Shown: piece after piece, positions 55,094 to 62,443 of the stretch
Numbering within the stretch: the stretch's first letter is position 1
How the letters are laid out: every line of letters begins with the position of its first letter
Assembly: GCF_026241135.1 (NCBI RefSeq)
Contig: NZ_JAPFGA010000021.1
Span: forward strand, 1 to 64,000
DNA: 64,000 bases
From: Galbibacter kalidii
GTDB lineage: Bacteria; Bacteroidota; Bacteroidia; Flavobacteriales; Flavobacteriaceae
Reading direction: 5' to 3'
The notes under the pieces: generated by a model
The model's input: the letters and a program-made list of their open reading frames with translations, nothing else
Database searches by the model: none
What the model was told of the DNA's origin: nothing
Position numbers and translations under genes: made by a program

Positions 55094-55377
55094 GTTTTAT
55101 TAATAATACTTTCGGCTATCTCTTCTTCCTCAAGAATTTCCTGAGTTTTTAAAATGATTTGCCTTTTTCCAGTAATAGGATTTTTAAAAAGCATGTAACC
55201 AGGTCTGCACCTTTTAAACCTATACACTAATGCTTTTAGCCCAATTATAAATCCTTCCTCATTAATTGCATCAAAAACAAAATGAGAGCACGATTTTTTA
55301 AAAATGCATTTTTTCCTTTTAGACTCAGGAATTAATTTCCAATATATCTTAATGATATTCAACAAAAGTGTTTTCAT
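55090..55377 (-). CDS. YidD-like membrane protein insertion efficiency factor
   Basis: 95 residues. KKCIFKKSCSHFVFDAINEEGFIIGL followed by RFKRCRPGYML reproduces the YidD core (C-x-F-x-P-[ST]-C-S-x-Y, then R-C-x-P), with Lys for the usual Pro, so it is divergent. Classical YidD helps YidC insert membrane proteins and is encoded in the rpmH-rnpA-yidC region; here it is in an unrelated operon and is probably a second, specialised copy. It is 4 bp into the next gene and abuts the DUF4177-like gene. Confidence 0.7.
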   Translation of the reverse strand: MKTLLLNIIKIYWKLIPESKRKKCIFKKSCSHFVFDAINEEGFIIGLKALVYRFKRCRPGYMLFKNPITGKRQIILKTQEILEEEEIAESIINKT

Positions 55378-55608
55378 TTATCTTTTAAATACTATCATTT
55401 GTCTTGAAGTAGTATACCCAGGTTTGGCCCCAAAACCAAAACATCCATTATCTGGTTGAACAAATGTTGTCACACTTTCAAGTCTTGCATATTCCCATCC
55501 TTCGGAAGAATAAGAGTTAATTAACTCTTCTAACTGTTGGGCAACATACTCAGGTTTACTATTTTTTGAGTCTACAGAAGCAACAAAAGGGATTACTTTA
55601 TATTCCAT
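55378..55608 (-). CDS. DUF4177-like small protein
   Basis: 76 residues from MEYKVIPFVASV (55608); a second ATG 12 bp upstream (55620) overlaps the preceding gene by 8 bp and is less likely. YVAQQLEELINSYSSEGWEYARLESV is the typical helix-strand of DUF4177-like proteins (LNELGxxGWELV), ending with RQMIVFKR. Function unknown. It starts 4 bp after the YjzC-like stop and ends 1 bp before the YidD-like start. Confidence 0.65.
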   Translation of the reverse strand: MEYKVIPFVASVDSKNSKPEYVAQQLEELINSYSSEGWEYARLESVTTFVQPDNGCFGFGAKPGYTTSRQMIVFKR

Positions 55609-55612
55609 GATT

Positions 55613-55783
55613 TTAAGCATATTGAATTAATTTCCATGTAACGGCTTTACCTTTATATGGAGGCATTGTATTTCCTTTTGAAATAGGTGCTGTTGTTGAA
55701 GGGTTTCCAACTACTTTCCATACTCCAGATTCAGGACATTTTTGACCTGTTCTTGCTGTTGTTCCAATTGGTTTTTTTGGCAT
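55613..55783 (-). CDS. YjzC-like small protein
   Basis: 56 residues from the ATG at 55783 (MPKKPIGTTARTGQKCPESG); the open frame begins earlier but only this start gives the conserved opening. GxxARTGQKCPESGVW with a later GNTMPPYKGKAVTWKL follows the GQKCPxSGxY...I..G..FPP pattern of YjzC-like proteins. Role unknown. It is the first gene of the operon that runs to 51876. A related-looking small protein is encoded at 60198. Confidence 0.6.
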   Translation of the reverse strand: MPKKPIGTTARTGQKCPESGVWKVVGNPSTTAPISKGNTMPPYKGKAVTWKLIQYA

Positions 55784-55947
55784 AATCTTAAATTTTAATG
55801 TTATCGTCTCAAACTTAAGATCATTACAAATCAATTCCTTACGGAAATCCGTAATAGAAAAAATAAATTGTAAAAGTGAGTGTTTAGTGTCCGGAAGGAT
55901 ACTATATTGAATGATGAATTATTTATAAGTTCATCTTATTAAAGTGG

Positions 55948-56613
55948 CTATAATAATCCCATGTCTTTAACAATGGAAACTAAGTGAGCGGTATTTTTAG
56001 CCTTAAAGTAATTTTTCAATCTATTGATCCGCTTTTCAATACTGCTCTTACTTGCAGGCCTAATACCCTGTTTTTTAAACAAAAATGCTATTTCATCTTG
56101 TGCGTTACCGTTGGCCAATTCATTAATCAACAGTATGTCATATTCTTCAATTTCCATAACCGGGGCAGCCCGAAGCGTTTGCTGAAGCTCTGCACTAACA
56201 TATTGATCTGTTTCTGTTAACATTTTTATAGCCCTAACCATTTCTTTGGTACTATTGCGCCCCTTGCAGATATAGCTGTTAATGTTAAGCCTTTTAAAAA
56301 AAGTTCTTATTTTTTCGGGTCTGTCTTCAATAGAATATATGATTACCTTCATTGGGATATTTTGCTCCCTGAGTTTAGCTACCAACTCATCTCCTGAATT
56401 TAATGTATTAGTGTGATGATCTTGTTTAAAAGACAGATCGGTGATCAATAGATCGTAAGGTCGTCCGTCTTGTTGGGCTTTCCGTATTTTTAAATAAGCA
56501 TTATCACAATACTTGGCATGGTGAACATCAAAATTGAAGGTCTTTTTTAATATTGCTATCAGTCCTTCATTAATACTGTCGATATCTTCGGCTACTAAAA
56601 CTTTTTTAAACAT
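55948..56613 (-). CDS. NarL/LuxR-like response regulator
   Basis: 221 residues. The receiver has acidic residues in LVAEDIDSINEG and the phospho-acceptor in LLITDLSF (about Asp57). The C-terminal part (EYDILLINELANGNAQDEIAF, SIEKRINRLKNYFKAKNTAHLV) has the pattern of a LuxR-type HTH but is divergent. It follows the TPR kinase by 11 bp and is its expected partner. Targets may include the four tandem repeats at 59045-59088 (inference). Confidence 0.85.
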   Translation of the reverse strand: MFKKVLVAEDIDSINEGLIAILKKTFNFDVHHAKYCDNAYLKIRKAQQDGRPYDLLITDLSFKQDHHTNTLNSGDELVAKLREQNIPMKVIIYSIEDRPEKIRTFFKRLNINSYICKGRNSTKEMVRAIKMLTETDQYVSAELQQTLRAAPVMEIEEYDILLINELANGNAQDEIAFLFKKQGIRPASKSSIEKRINRLKNYFKAKNTAHLVSIVKDMGLL

Positions 56614-56624
56614 TGTTCTAATAA

Positions 56625-58577
56625 TTACATTGGGATATTGATCATAGCTTTAAATCCACTGTTCAAACTTGTTTCAAAAGTAACCTTTCCTTTAACAGCT
56701 TCTATACGGTTTTCCATATTCTGTAATCCGCCTTTTAATTTTAGTCCTTCTTTATCGATGCCAATACCATTATCGCTATAGCCTAAGTGTAATTGTTTGT
56801 TTCCGTTCTGAAAATTAACAACCGCCAACGTGGCCTTGCTGTGTTTTTTCATGTTCACCATCAATTCTTGCAACGATCGGTATATTACTCTTTTCTTTAC
56901 CTCCTCTAATGAATTCCAGTTTATGTTGTCTATCCCCTTGCTGATAACACTCACCTTTTGATTGTTGTAATTGGCTAAGAGCGTTTTTAAGTTTTCAGGA
57001 AAATTAATCCCTGTTTCTATGTCGTTATATTCACGGGATATATTGCGGGTTTTGCTGTAAATGGCATCGAGTGCGTTTTCGAGCTTGTCTTTTATTTTTG
57101 CAGATATAGACTGGTTTTGCACCAACGTAAGAACATTAAACACATCGTTGGCCACCTCATCGTGCACGCGTTTAGAGATCTTTAATTCGGCATCATAGGC
57201 TGTTTTTTCTTTTTCCCGGTGGTGTTTATTCTTTATCCATCGGTAACGCCAGTACCCGACACCAAATACAATCAACAAGAGTAGTATTAAAATAATGTTT
57301 CTAAATTTGGCTCTGCTCATCTCTAGACTTTGTATCTGTGCCTCTCCTTTTAACCGCTCGTTCTCTTGCCTGTTGTACTCCACATCATATTTAACCTTGG
57401 CATAACTACTCTTGACACGTTCCCTCACTTTATTAATACTATCGCTTAAGTGTTGATATGCTAATGCATATTCTTTCGGATTGTTCGATATTTCTATAAG
57501 CATAGCCAGGGCATTCAATTCATCGTCTGCATTCTTATAAACTTTTGCAGTGCTAAGAGCCATTTGAGCCATCTTAAGGGCTTTTGGGTTATTCCTATCT
57601 GCATAATGTTCAGCCAAGTGAATATAACTGGCATTAAGCTCAAAAGGATCGTCTTTTTGTTTTCTAAGTTCCAGGGCTTCTCGTAAAAACTGCTCAGCGT
57701 CTTTATGACCAAGCTTGCTTTTGGTAAAAGCCCAGTTGTCTATCGACCGGGCTTTTGATGAAATATACTTTGGTTTGTTTAAGGTGGTATCGTTAATTAC
57801 GCTAGAAAGCAAACTGAACGCCTCCTGATACTTTTCTTGTTTTAGATATACCACTGCTTTGTTATTAGTAATGGCATTTACCTCGTTTGGACCTTTTGCC
57901 GATTCAATTGCTTTATCATACCAATACAATGCTTCTTTATACAATTCTTGCTGTTTAGTAGCGATGGCAATCGCATTATAAGCTCCAGATATATATTTTT
58001 TATTAGATTTTTCTTCAAGAGCTATTAAAGCATTAACAGCCATTGTTTCAGCTTCATTATAGTTACCTGCTTCGTTTAATAAATTGGAAAGGTTAACGGA
58101 TTTTTTTCCAACATTCATGCTATCGCCTAAACTTTTATAAATGTTGATAGAATTATAATAATTGACTAATGCATTTTCAATATCTTTATAGTCCCTATAG
58201 TAATAACCAAGCCTAAAATATGCATCTGCAATGCCGGAACTATCTTTTCTATTCTCTTGAATTTCAAATAATTTTTGGGCATATATTATAACACTATCCT
58301 TATTCTGAATTTTACGAAAAAGACTTATTCGCTGTTTAATAATATCTATCATGATTGAATCACTACCACTATGGATAAGCTTTAAGGCTCTTTTATTAAC
58401 ACGAAGTGCTTCTTCTATCGATCTGTCTTTTTTAAGACTGTCTGCCTCTAAATAAAGTGAATTAATATAATTGCTTGCCACACTTTTTTGCAGGGTTTTA
58501 TCATTTTGATGCTTACATGAAATTACACCAATAAAAACAGTTATAAAAAAGAGGAATGAAATTAGGTTTATTTTCAT
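56625..58577 (-). CDS. TPR-sensor histidine kinase (HisKA_3/NarX type)
   Basis: 650 residues. The start MKINLISFLFFITVFIGVISC is a lipoprotein-like signal (Cys21). Residues about 50-400 are TPR repeats (ADAYFRLGYYYRDYKDIENAL, AYNAIAIATKQQELYKEALYW and others). A TM lies at about 422-442 (NIILILLLLIVFGVGYW), then the H-box KISKRVHDEVANDVFNVL and a HATPase (SDNGIGIDKEGLKLKGGLQNM). Periplasmic TPRs sense an unknown protein or peptide. The neighbouring acidic lipoprotein, 27 bp upstream, is a candidate ligand. Confidence 0.9.
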   Translation of the reverse strand: MKINLISFLFFITVFIGVISCKHQNDKTLQKSVASNYINSLYLEADSLKKDRSIEEALRVNKRALKLIHSGSDSIMIDIIKQRISLFRKIQNKDSVIIYAQKLFEIQENRKDSSGIADAYFRLGYYYRDYKDIENALVNYYNSINIYKSLGDSMNVGKKSVNLSNLLNEAGNYNEAETMAVNALIALEEKSNKKYISGAYNAIAIATKQQELYKEALYWYDKAIESAKGPNEVNAITNNKAVVYLKQEKYQEAFSLLSSVINDTTLNKPKYISSKARSIDNWAFTKSKLGHKDAEQFLREALELRKQKDDPFELNASYIHLAEHYADRNNPKALKMAQMALSTAKVYKNADDELNALAMLIEISNNPKEYALAYQHLSDSINKVRERVKSSYAKVKYDVEYNRQENERLKGEAQIQSLEMSRAKFRNIILILLLLIVFGVGYWRYRWIKNKHHREKEKTAYDAELKISKRVHDEVANDVFNVLTLVQNQSISAKIKDKLENALDAIYSKTRNISREYNDIETGINFPENLKTLLANYNNQKVSVISKGIDNINWNSLEEVKKRVIYRSLQELMVNMKKHSKATLAVVNFQNGNKQLHLGYSDNGIGIDKEGLKLKGGLQNMENRIEAVKGKVTFETSLNSGFKAMINIPM

Positions 58578-58604
58578 TCCTCTAAAATAAAGAATTAAAA
58601 GGTA

Positions 58605-58775
58605 TTAATTACCTTCTTCAGGATCAGGATTGTCTGGGTCTTCATTGATTTCCCCATCTTCTCCATTTGCTTGTTGGTGATAAAGTGCATCGGTTTCTGC
58701 AACACTGTCATCAGTACATGAAAATAAAGTTGTGTTGCTTACTATAAGTGCCAGTAATAAAAATATACGTTTCAT
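58605..58775 (-). CDS. Small acidic lipoprotein
   Basis: 56 residues. The signal MKRIFLLLALIVSNTTLFSC has Cys20 as lipobox, and the mature part is very acidic: TDDSVAETDALYHQQ then GEDGEINEDPDNPDPEEGN. It has no recognisable fold and is likely disordered. It is the first gene of the TPR-kinase/regulator operon and divergent from the 59147 regulator gene. A role as ligand or modulator of the TPR kinase is a guess from position. Confidence 0.7.
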   Translation of the reverse strand: MKRIFLLLALIVSNTTLFSCTDDSVAETDALYHQQANGEDGEINEDPDNPDPEEGN

Positions 58776-58804
58776 TATTTTAAATTTTTCAGATTAAACA
58801 ATAG

Positions 58805-58996
58805 GGTTGCTGTCTGCCATAGGCAGGTTTTTGTGCTTTACAGCAACCGATTAGAGTTAAAGGAGTACTCCTTTTGTTTGGGAAGTGGAAACCCTATGCA
58901 GCGGCTTTAGCTACTTCCCTTTGGCTTTAGCCAACCGCAATGTGGATTTCCGTAAAAATGATTCTAGCGCTTTGGTTATGTTAGCATGACATAACC
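58805..58996. other. Hairpin-rich intergenic region (possible ncRNA or repeat mosaic)
   Basis: Within 192 bp I find: GGTTGCTGT/ACAGCAACC (58805-58813, 58840-58848) around CTGCC-ATA-GGCAG; the 16-bp palindrome AAAGGAGTACTCCTTT (58859-58874); GGGAAGT/ACTTCCC (58880-58886, 58913-58919); TTGGCT-TT-AGCCAA (58921-58934) enclosed by GCGG/CCGC (58901-58904, 58935-58938), which crosses the previous pair; and GGTTATGT/ACATAACC (58974-58996). No ORF runs through them. Confidence 0.5.
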
Positions 58997-59044
58997 CGAA
59001 CCATTCTGCGAACAAAGTAAAAAGATGTGTGTGAAGGGATTGCA

Positions 59045-59088
59045 GACATGTTGTCGACATCTTTTTGACATTGTTTGGACATTGTTTA
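59045..59088. promoter_or_regulatory. Four 11-bp tandem repeats GACATnnTTnn
   Basis: Units GACATGTTGTC, GACATCTTTTT, GACATTGTTTG and GACATTGTTTA follow each other with no spacer, so GACAT recurs every 11 bp, one helical turn, on one face of the helix. The array ends 58 bp before the ATG of the 59147 gene and lies between two divergent regulatory genes. It looks like an operator for cooperative binding. The repeats are plain in the sequence; the binder is unknown. Confidence 0.6.
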
Positions 59089-59146
59089 TTTTTAAATGAA
59101 ATAACCTGATAAACAATTAATTATACCAACCAAAAAACCTAACTAA

Positions 59147-59863
59147 ATGGAAAAATGGATACAGAAACTTATAGAAGACTTATTTGAAAAAGCCAAAACA
59201 AACTCTAGAGAAACCAAACCTTATGGGTTGGCAAAATATCTGTCAGAGCATGTTCAAAGTGCCAGAATTGAAGAAAAAACATTTATTAGATACCATGGGG
59301 GTTACATAACCAAAACCAAGAGAAGAAGAAAGCCGGTAAAAAGCACACGAGATGCTTTTAGTGTTTATTTAGGTTATAAGGATTTCGATGATTTTATAAA
59401 GGAGAATGAATCGGAGAAAGAAGCTGTAAAAAGAAAACATGAGGCTCAAATAAAAAAGTTAAATAACCGATTTCTATATTCTTTAATATCTGGTATAGCA
59501 TTAGCATGTGGGGTAATTTTCTTTATGGTAAAATATTATGAAAAAAATTGTATGATCTGGGTTGGCGATCACTACGAAAAGATTAAATGTTCCGGGACAA
59601 ACAATGAAAAAAGGCTGGATGAGCTTGTTCTTGAAAACTTCTATAAGATTGATGCTTGCGACACTACTACCTTCTTTAAGGGAGGAAAAGAAGTGATTTG
59701 GTATGATAAATCGAATAATACGTTAGAGTATTTTACCTATCCCGGAATTCACCCACTAAATGGTAAAACCCTTAAACCTATTTCAGATCATATTATAGAC
59801 AAATATGTTTCTTCATGCACATTTGAAAAAGACGAGATCCAGTCTACTCGAAATAATTTATAA
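59147..59863 (+). CDS. Membrane-anchored regulator-like protein with extracytoplasmic domain
   Basis: 238 residues. A cytoplasmic helical module (1-95: YGLAKYLSEHVQS, IEEKTFIRYHGGYI, then LGYKDFDDFIKENE) and a basic coiled coil (RKHEAQIKKLNNRF) precede one TM (about 112-130). The C-terminal domain starts MIWVGDHYEKIKC and contains KIDACDTTTFFKGGKEVIWYD and YFTYPGIHPLNGKTLKPIS. I recognise the C-terminal layout as a recurrent uncharacterised Bacteroidota protein. The N-module shares LGYKxxxDF and a preceding basic helix with the regulator at 48761. Signalling across the membrane is inferred. No TCS receiver or kinase domains are present. Confidence 0.55.
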   Translation: MEKWIQKLIEDLFEKAKTNSRETKPYGLAKYLSEHVQSARIEEKTFIRYHGGYITKTKRRRKPVKSTRDAFSVYLGYKDFDDFIKENESEKEAVKRKHEAQIKKLNNRFLYSLISGIALACGVIFFMVKYYEKNCMIWVGDHYEKIKCSGTNNEKRLDELVLENFYKIDACDTTTFFKGGKEVIWYDKSNNTLEYFTYPGIHPLNGKTLKPISDHIIDKYVSSCTFEKDEIQSTRNNL

Positions 59864-60197
59864 AATAATAACACGGTGGTATGAAGCATTAGTAATTTCT
59901 CCGATACCACATAAACCTACCTATCGGCAAACAAATCCACCTAGCTTAGTTTCTTAACTTTAATTTCAAACAATATTTCTAAATCATAAAAATCAGCAAC
60001 TTTAGGTCTGAGTCAAAAACTACAAACCTCTCTGTCGGATGAGAATGGCTCGTATTATAATAGAAAAGCAAAATAATCAGAATTAAGTTGTTGATTTTTG
60101 CTTCGGTATAATTCAACTCCTTAGGTTACAGAAACCTGTAATCTACTCCAAAAACTATTTGTTTTCTTTGAAGGAGAAACAAATAAATTTAATCATT
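59864..60197. other. Intergenic region with long-range inverted repeat
   Basis: 334 bp without a convincing gene. AAAAATCAGCAACTT (59988-60002) and AAGTTGTTGATTTTT (60085-60099) are inverted repeats with one mismatch (a G-U pair in RNA) and an 82-nt loop. TTACAG-AAAC-CTGTAA forms a small hairpin at 60126-60141. Confidence 0.45.
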
Positions 60198-60344
60198 ATG
60201 TCAGTAAAGCATTTACCAACAGGAGAAGTACATAAAGGACAAAAAGGAGGGCAAACCGGTTGTGGGTTTGAGACTCAAGACAACCCAGATCATTGGATTA
60301 ATTCTAATGACAGCATTACATGCGACAAAAATGGGTGCAAGTAG
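60198..60344 (+). CDS. Small Cys-containing protein, YjzC-like in style
   Basis: 48 residues from the ATG at 60198 (MSVKHLPTGEVHKGQKGGQ); the frame is open to 60159 but only this start looks right. It has TGCGFETQDNPDHW and ITCDKNGCK at the end, with three Cys and one or two His that could bind a metal. GQK and NPxHW recall the 55613 protein in general design, though homology is uncertain. It has its own terminator (60358), so it is monocistronic. Not recognised beyond that. Confidence 0.5.
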   Translation: MSVKHLPTGEVHKGQKGGQTGCGFETQDNPDHWINSNDSITCDKNGCK

Positions 60345-60357
60345 AACAGAAGTATAT

Positions 60358-60383
60358 GCCAATCCGCTGTGATTGGCTTTTTT
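60358..60383 (+). terminator. Intrinsic terminator
   Basis: GCCAATC (60358-60364) and GATTGGC (60371-60377) form a 7-bp stem with a 6-nt loop followed by TTTTTT. It lies 13 bp after the small gene's stop and supports that gene being real. Confidence 0.85.
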
Positions 60384-60671
60384 GTTTTATGGGATTGTGG
60401 GTTTCTGTAATTTGATTTGGTTGAAAAAACACCACTTTTTGCTGGTTGTGCCCTTGTTGTTATTGTTGTCGCGCGAAGTTGGGAGATATTCGCGAAATAC
60501 CCATTCTTATTTTTTATTCATTCACTCTTCGGAAAGCGGGTTTTACATAAATTTAATTAAAGCTCTTCCTTAATTAATTTTTCACCAAAATACTTTATTA
60601 ACGTTTTTTCTTATTTAAGTTTTCGGTATATTTCTTAAATTAGGGGTGCTCTTTTTAAAATAAAACTCAAG
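60384..60671. other. Intergenic region before the Fic gene
   Basis: About 290 bp. The plus-strand frame at 60373-60573 begins inside the terminator and has no recognisable features, so I do not call it. AT-rich sequence near 60580-60670 probably holds the Fic promoter, but no clear -33/-7 pair stands out. Confidence 0.4.
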
Positions 60672-61796
60672 ATGAAAAGTTTCGAAGCAGGAAAATGGAT
60701 TAACCAAGGTACATATAAAAGCTTTCAACCTAATTATATAAACAGGAAATGGACAGTTGAAAGCATGGAATTATTAAATCTTTTAGGTCAGGCAAACAGG
60801 CATTTGGGAAGATTGGATATGTATTCTGAATACATTCCCAATATTGACTTGTTTATCAGCATGCACGTTTTAAAAGAAGCCACACAATCGAGTAAAATTG
60901 AGGGAACTAAAACCAATATAGAAGAAGCATTATTGGACAGGGAAGACGTCAATACAGAAAAAAGGGATGATTGGGAAGAAGTACAAAATTATATATCGGC
61001 ATTGAATACTGCTATCGTTAAATTGGAAGAACTCCCATTGTCATCAAGACTAATTAGAGAAACCCACAAGATTTTATTAAATGAAGTTAGAGGGAAACAC
61101 AAACTACCGGGAGAGTTTAGAACCAGCCAAAACTGGATTGGAGGAGCAAGCATAAATGATGCGACATTTATCCCTCCAACACATATAACAGTTAATGATT
61201 ACATGAATGATCTGGAAAAATTTGCCCATGATATTGAAAATTTTTTTCCCGATTTATTAAAAATAGCATTAATCCATTATCAATTTGAAACGATACATCC
61301 ATTCCTAGATGGTAATGGAAGGGTGGGGAGATTAATGATCACACTATATCTAGTAGAAAAAAGAATTCTAAAAAAACCTATTCTTTATCTATCTGATTTT
61401 TTCGAACGAAACAGAACTCTTTATTATGACAATTTAATGCGGGTAAGGGAAAATAATGATATTGAACAATGGTTTAAATTCTTCTTGGTTGGAGTTATTG
61501 AAACCGCAAAAAACAGTATTTCTACTTTCGATAGTATTTTAAAATTAAAAGAAGAAGTGGAAGTTAAACTTAAAGAGTTAGGAAGCCGGTCTAATAATGC
61601 ACAAACAATAGTCAACAACCTATACCAAAGACCTATGATTGACGCACAAAGAGCTAAAGACTTAACCAATTTATCAATGCCCTCTGTTTACAAACTAATA
61701 GATGAACTGGAAAAACTGGGAATCATTCAAGAAATAACAGGAGGTAAAAGAGGAAAACTATATTTGTTCAGAGATTATATAAAACTTTTTAAATAG
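60672..61796 (+). CDS. Fic-family protein with C-terminal winged helix (AMPylator-like)
   Basis: 374 residues. The Fic core motif HPFLDGNGRVGR is at 209-220 with catalytic His209. The inhibitory-helix motif SSKIEGT is at 73-79 (S-x-x-x-E-G form), N-terminal to the core, so this is a class II, self-inhibited Fic. The C-terminal 90 residues (MPSVYKLIDELEKLGIIQEITGGKRGKLYLF) are a winged-helix DNA-binding domain. It would transfer AMP, or another nucleotide group, to a target protein hydroxyl; the target is unknown. No antitoxin gene is adjacent, in keeping with internal inhibition. Confidence 0.93.
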   Translation: MKSFEAGKWINQGTYKSFQPNYINRKWTVESMELLNLLGQANRHLGRLDMYSEYIPNIDLFISMHVLKEATQSSKIEGTKTNIEEALLDREDVNTEKRDDWEEVQNYISALNTAIVKLEELPLSSRLIRETHKILLNEVRGKHKLPGEFRTSQNWIGGASINDATFIPPTHITVNDYMNDLEKFAHDIENFFPDLLKIALIHYQFETIHPFLDGNGRVGRLMITLYLVEKRILKKPILYLSDFFERNRTLYYDNLMRVRENNDIEQWFKFFLVGVIETAKNSISTFDSILKLKEEVEVKLKELGSRSNNAQTIVNNLYQRPMIDAQRAKDLTNLSMPSVYKLIDELEKLGIIQEITGGKRGKLYLFRDYIKLFK

Positions 61797-61920
61797 ACTT
61801 TGTTATTGATGTTAAAAAAAGAAGCAATTATCAAAGCTCTAAATCGTATGATAAATTAAGGTAAGATGCAAAAATTGAACTTACTCAATATTACATCCTA
61901 CTACCATGTTATTTCTCCTC

Positions 61921-61995
61921 TCTCAAGAAAAAACCACAACTTTTTTACGGTTGTGGCTTTGTTGTAATCATTGTAAAGGTATGAGCGTGACGCTT
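61921..61995. repeat. Direct repeat copy A with hairpin (Rhs cassette boundary)
   Basis: It starts TCTCAAG, has the hairpin CCACAAC (61934-61940)/GTTGTGG (61950-61956), then GCTTTGTTG, and ends with ATGAGCGTGACGCTT. It matches copy B at 63790-63858 block by block. It lies past the 3' end of the cassette's membrane gene and can terminate transcription from either side. Confidence 0.75.
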
Positions 61996-62039
61996 GCACC
62001 AGCAGGGGGAGTGAGATGCCATCATGAAAATAAAATTCA

Positions 62040-62441
62040 TCACCACCATTTTACATTATTTTTGACAGAATAAAGCGAATAGGCAGTTAATATTAACATT
62101 AAAATCATATAAATAACAGAAAGTATTATATACAATGTCTTTTTATTTTTTTCTATTCTTTCATACTCACAAAGTATCTCTTTTCTACGTTGTACATTAT
62201 TAAAATAATAGTAATTTATAGCCAGAAGAATACTTATTACAATAAAACCAATAGCTTTACTTCTATTTATAATTAGATCCCGTTTATTCAATATTTGAAA
62301 TAGAATACAATCCAAAATAAACAATAGCGTGAAAAACTGATAGAATGTAACAACAACTATAGTTGAAAATGCTGGGTGTAATCTATTCTTAAAAACCCTA
62401 AATGTAATCCAATAATTCACGCTAAAAAAAATATTCAACAT
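62040..62441 (-). CDS. Small four-TM membrane protein, candidate immunity protein
   Basis: 133 residues from the ATG at 62441, 2 bp after the Rhs stop (the frame also opens with a TTG at 62450). Four hydrophobic segments: about 1-18, 28-48 (TIVVVTFYQFFTLLFILDCIL), 63-80 (AIGFIVISILLAINYYYF) and 105-125 (TLYIILSVIYMILMLILTAY). No family recognised. Its placement directly behind the variable tip of an Rhs protein is that of an immunity gene; a membrane-acting toxin is therefore possible. Function is inferred from position. Confidence 0.55.
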   Translation of the reverse strand: MLNIFFSVNYWITFRVFKNRLHPAFSTIVVVTFYQFFTLLFILDCILFQILNKRDLIINRSKAIGFIVISILLAINYYYFNNVQRRKEILCEYERIEKNKKTLYIILSVIYMILMLILTAYSLYSVKNNVKWW

Positions 62442-62443
62442 AA

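Noticed and set aside
58605-58775. Treating the small acidic frame as a chance ORF
   Set aside because: It has a clean lipoprotein signal, starts with ATG, and sits 27 bp before the TPR kinase start, so I kept it as a gene.
60373-60573. 66-codon plus-strand frame
   Set aside because: It begins within the terminator of the preceding gene and reads as low-complexity aromatic and hydrophobic residues with no family likeness.
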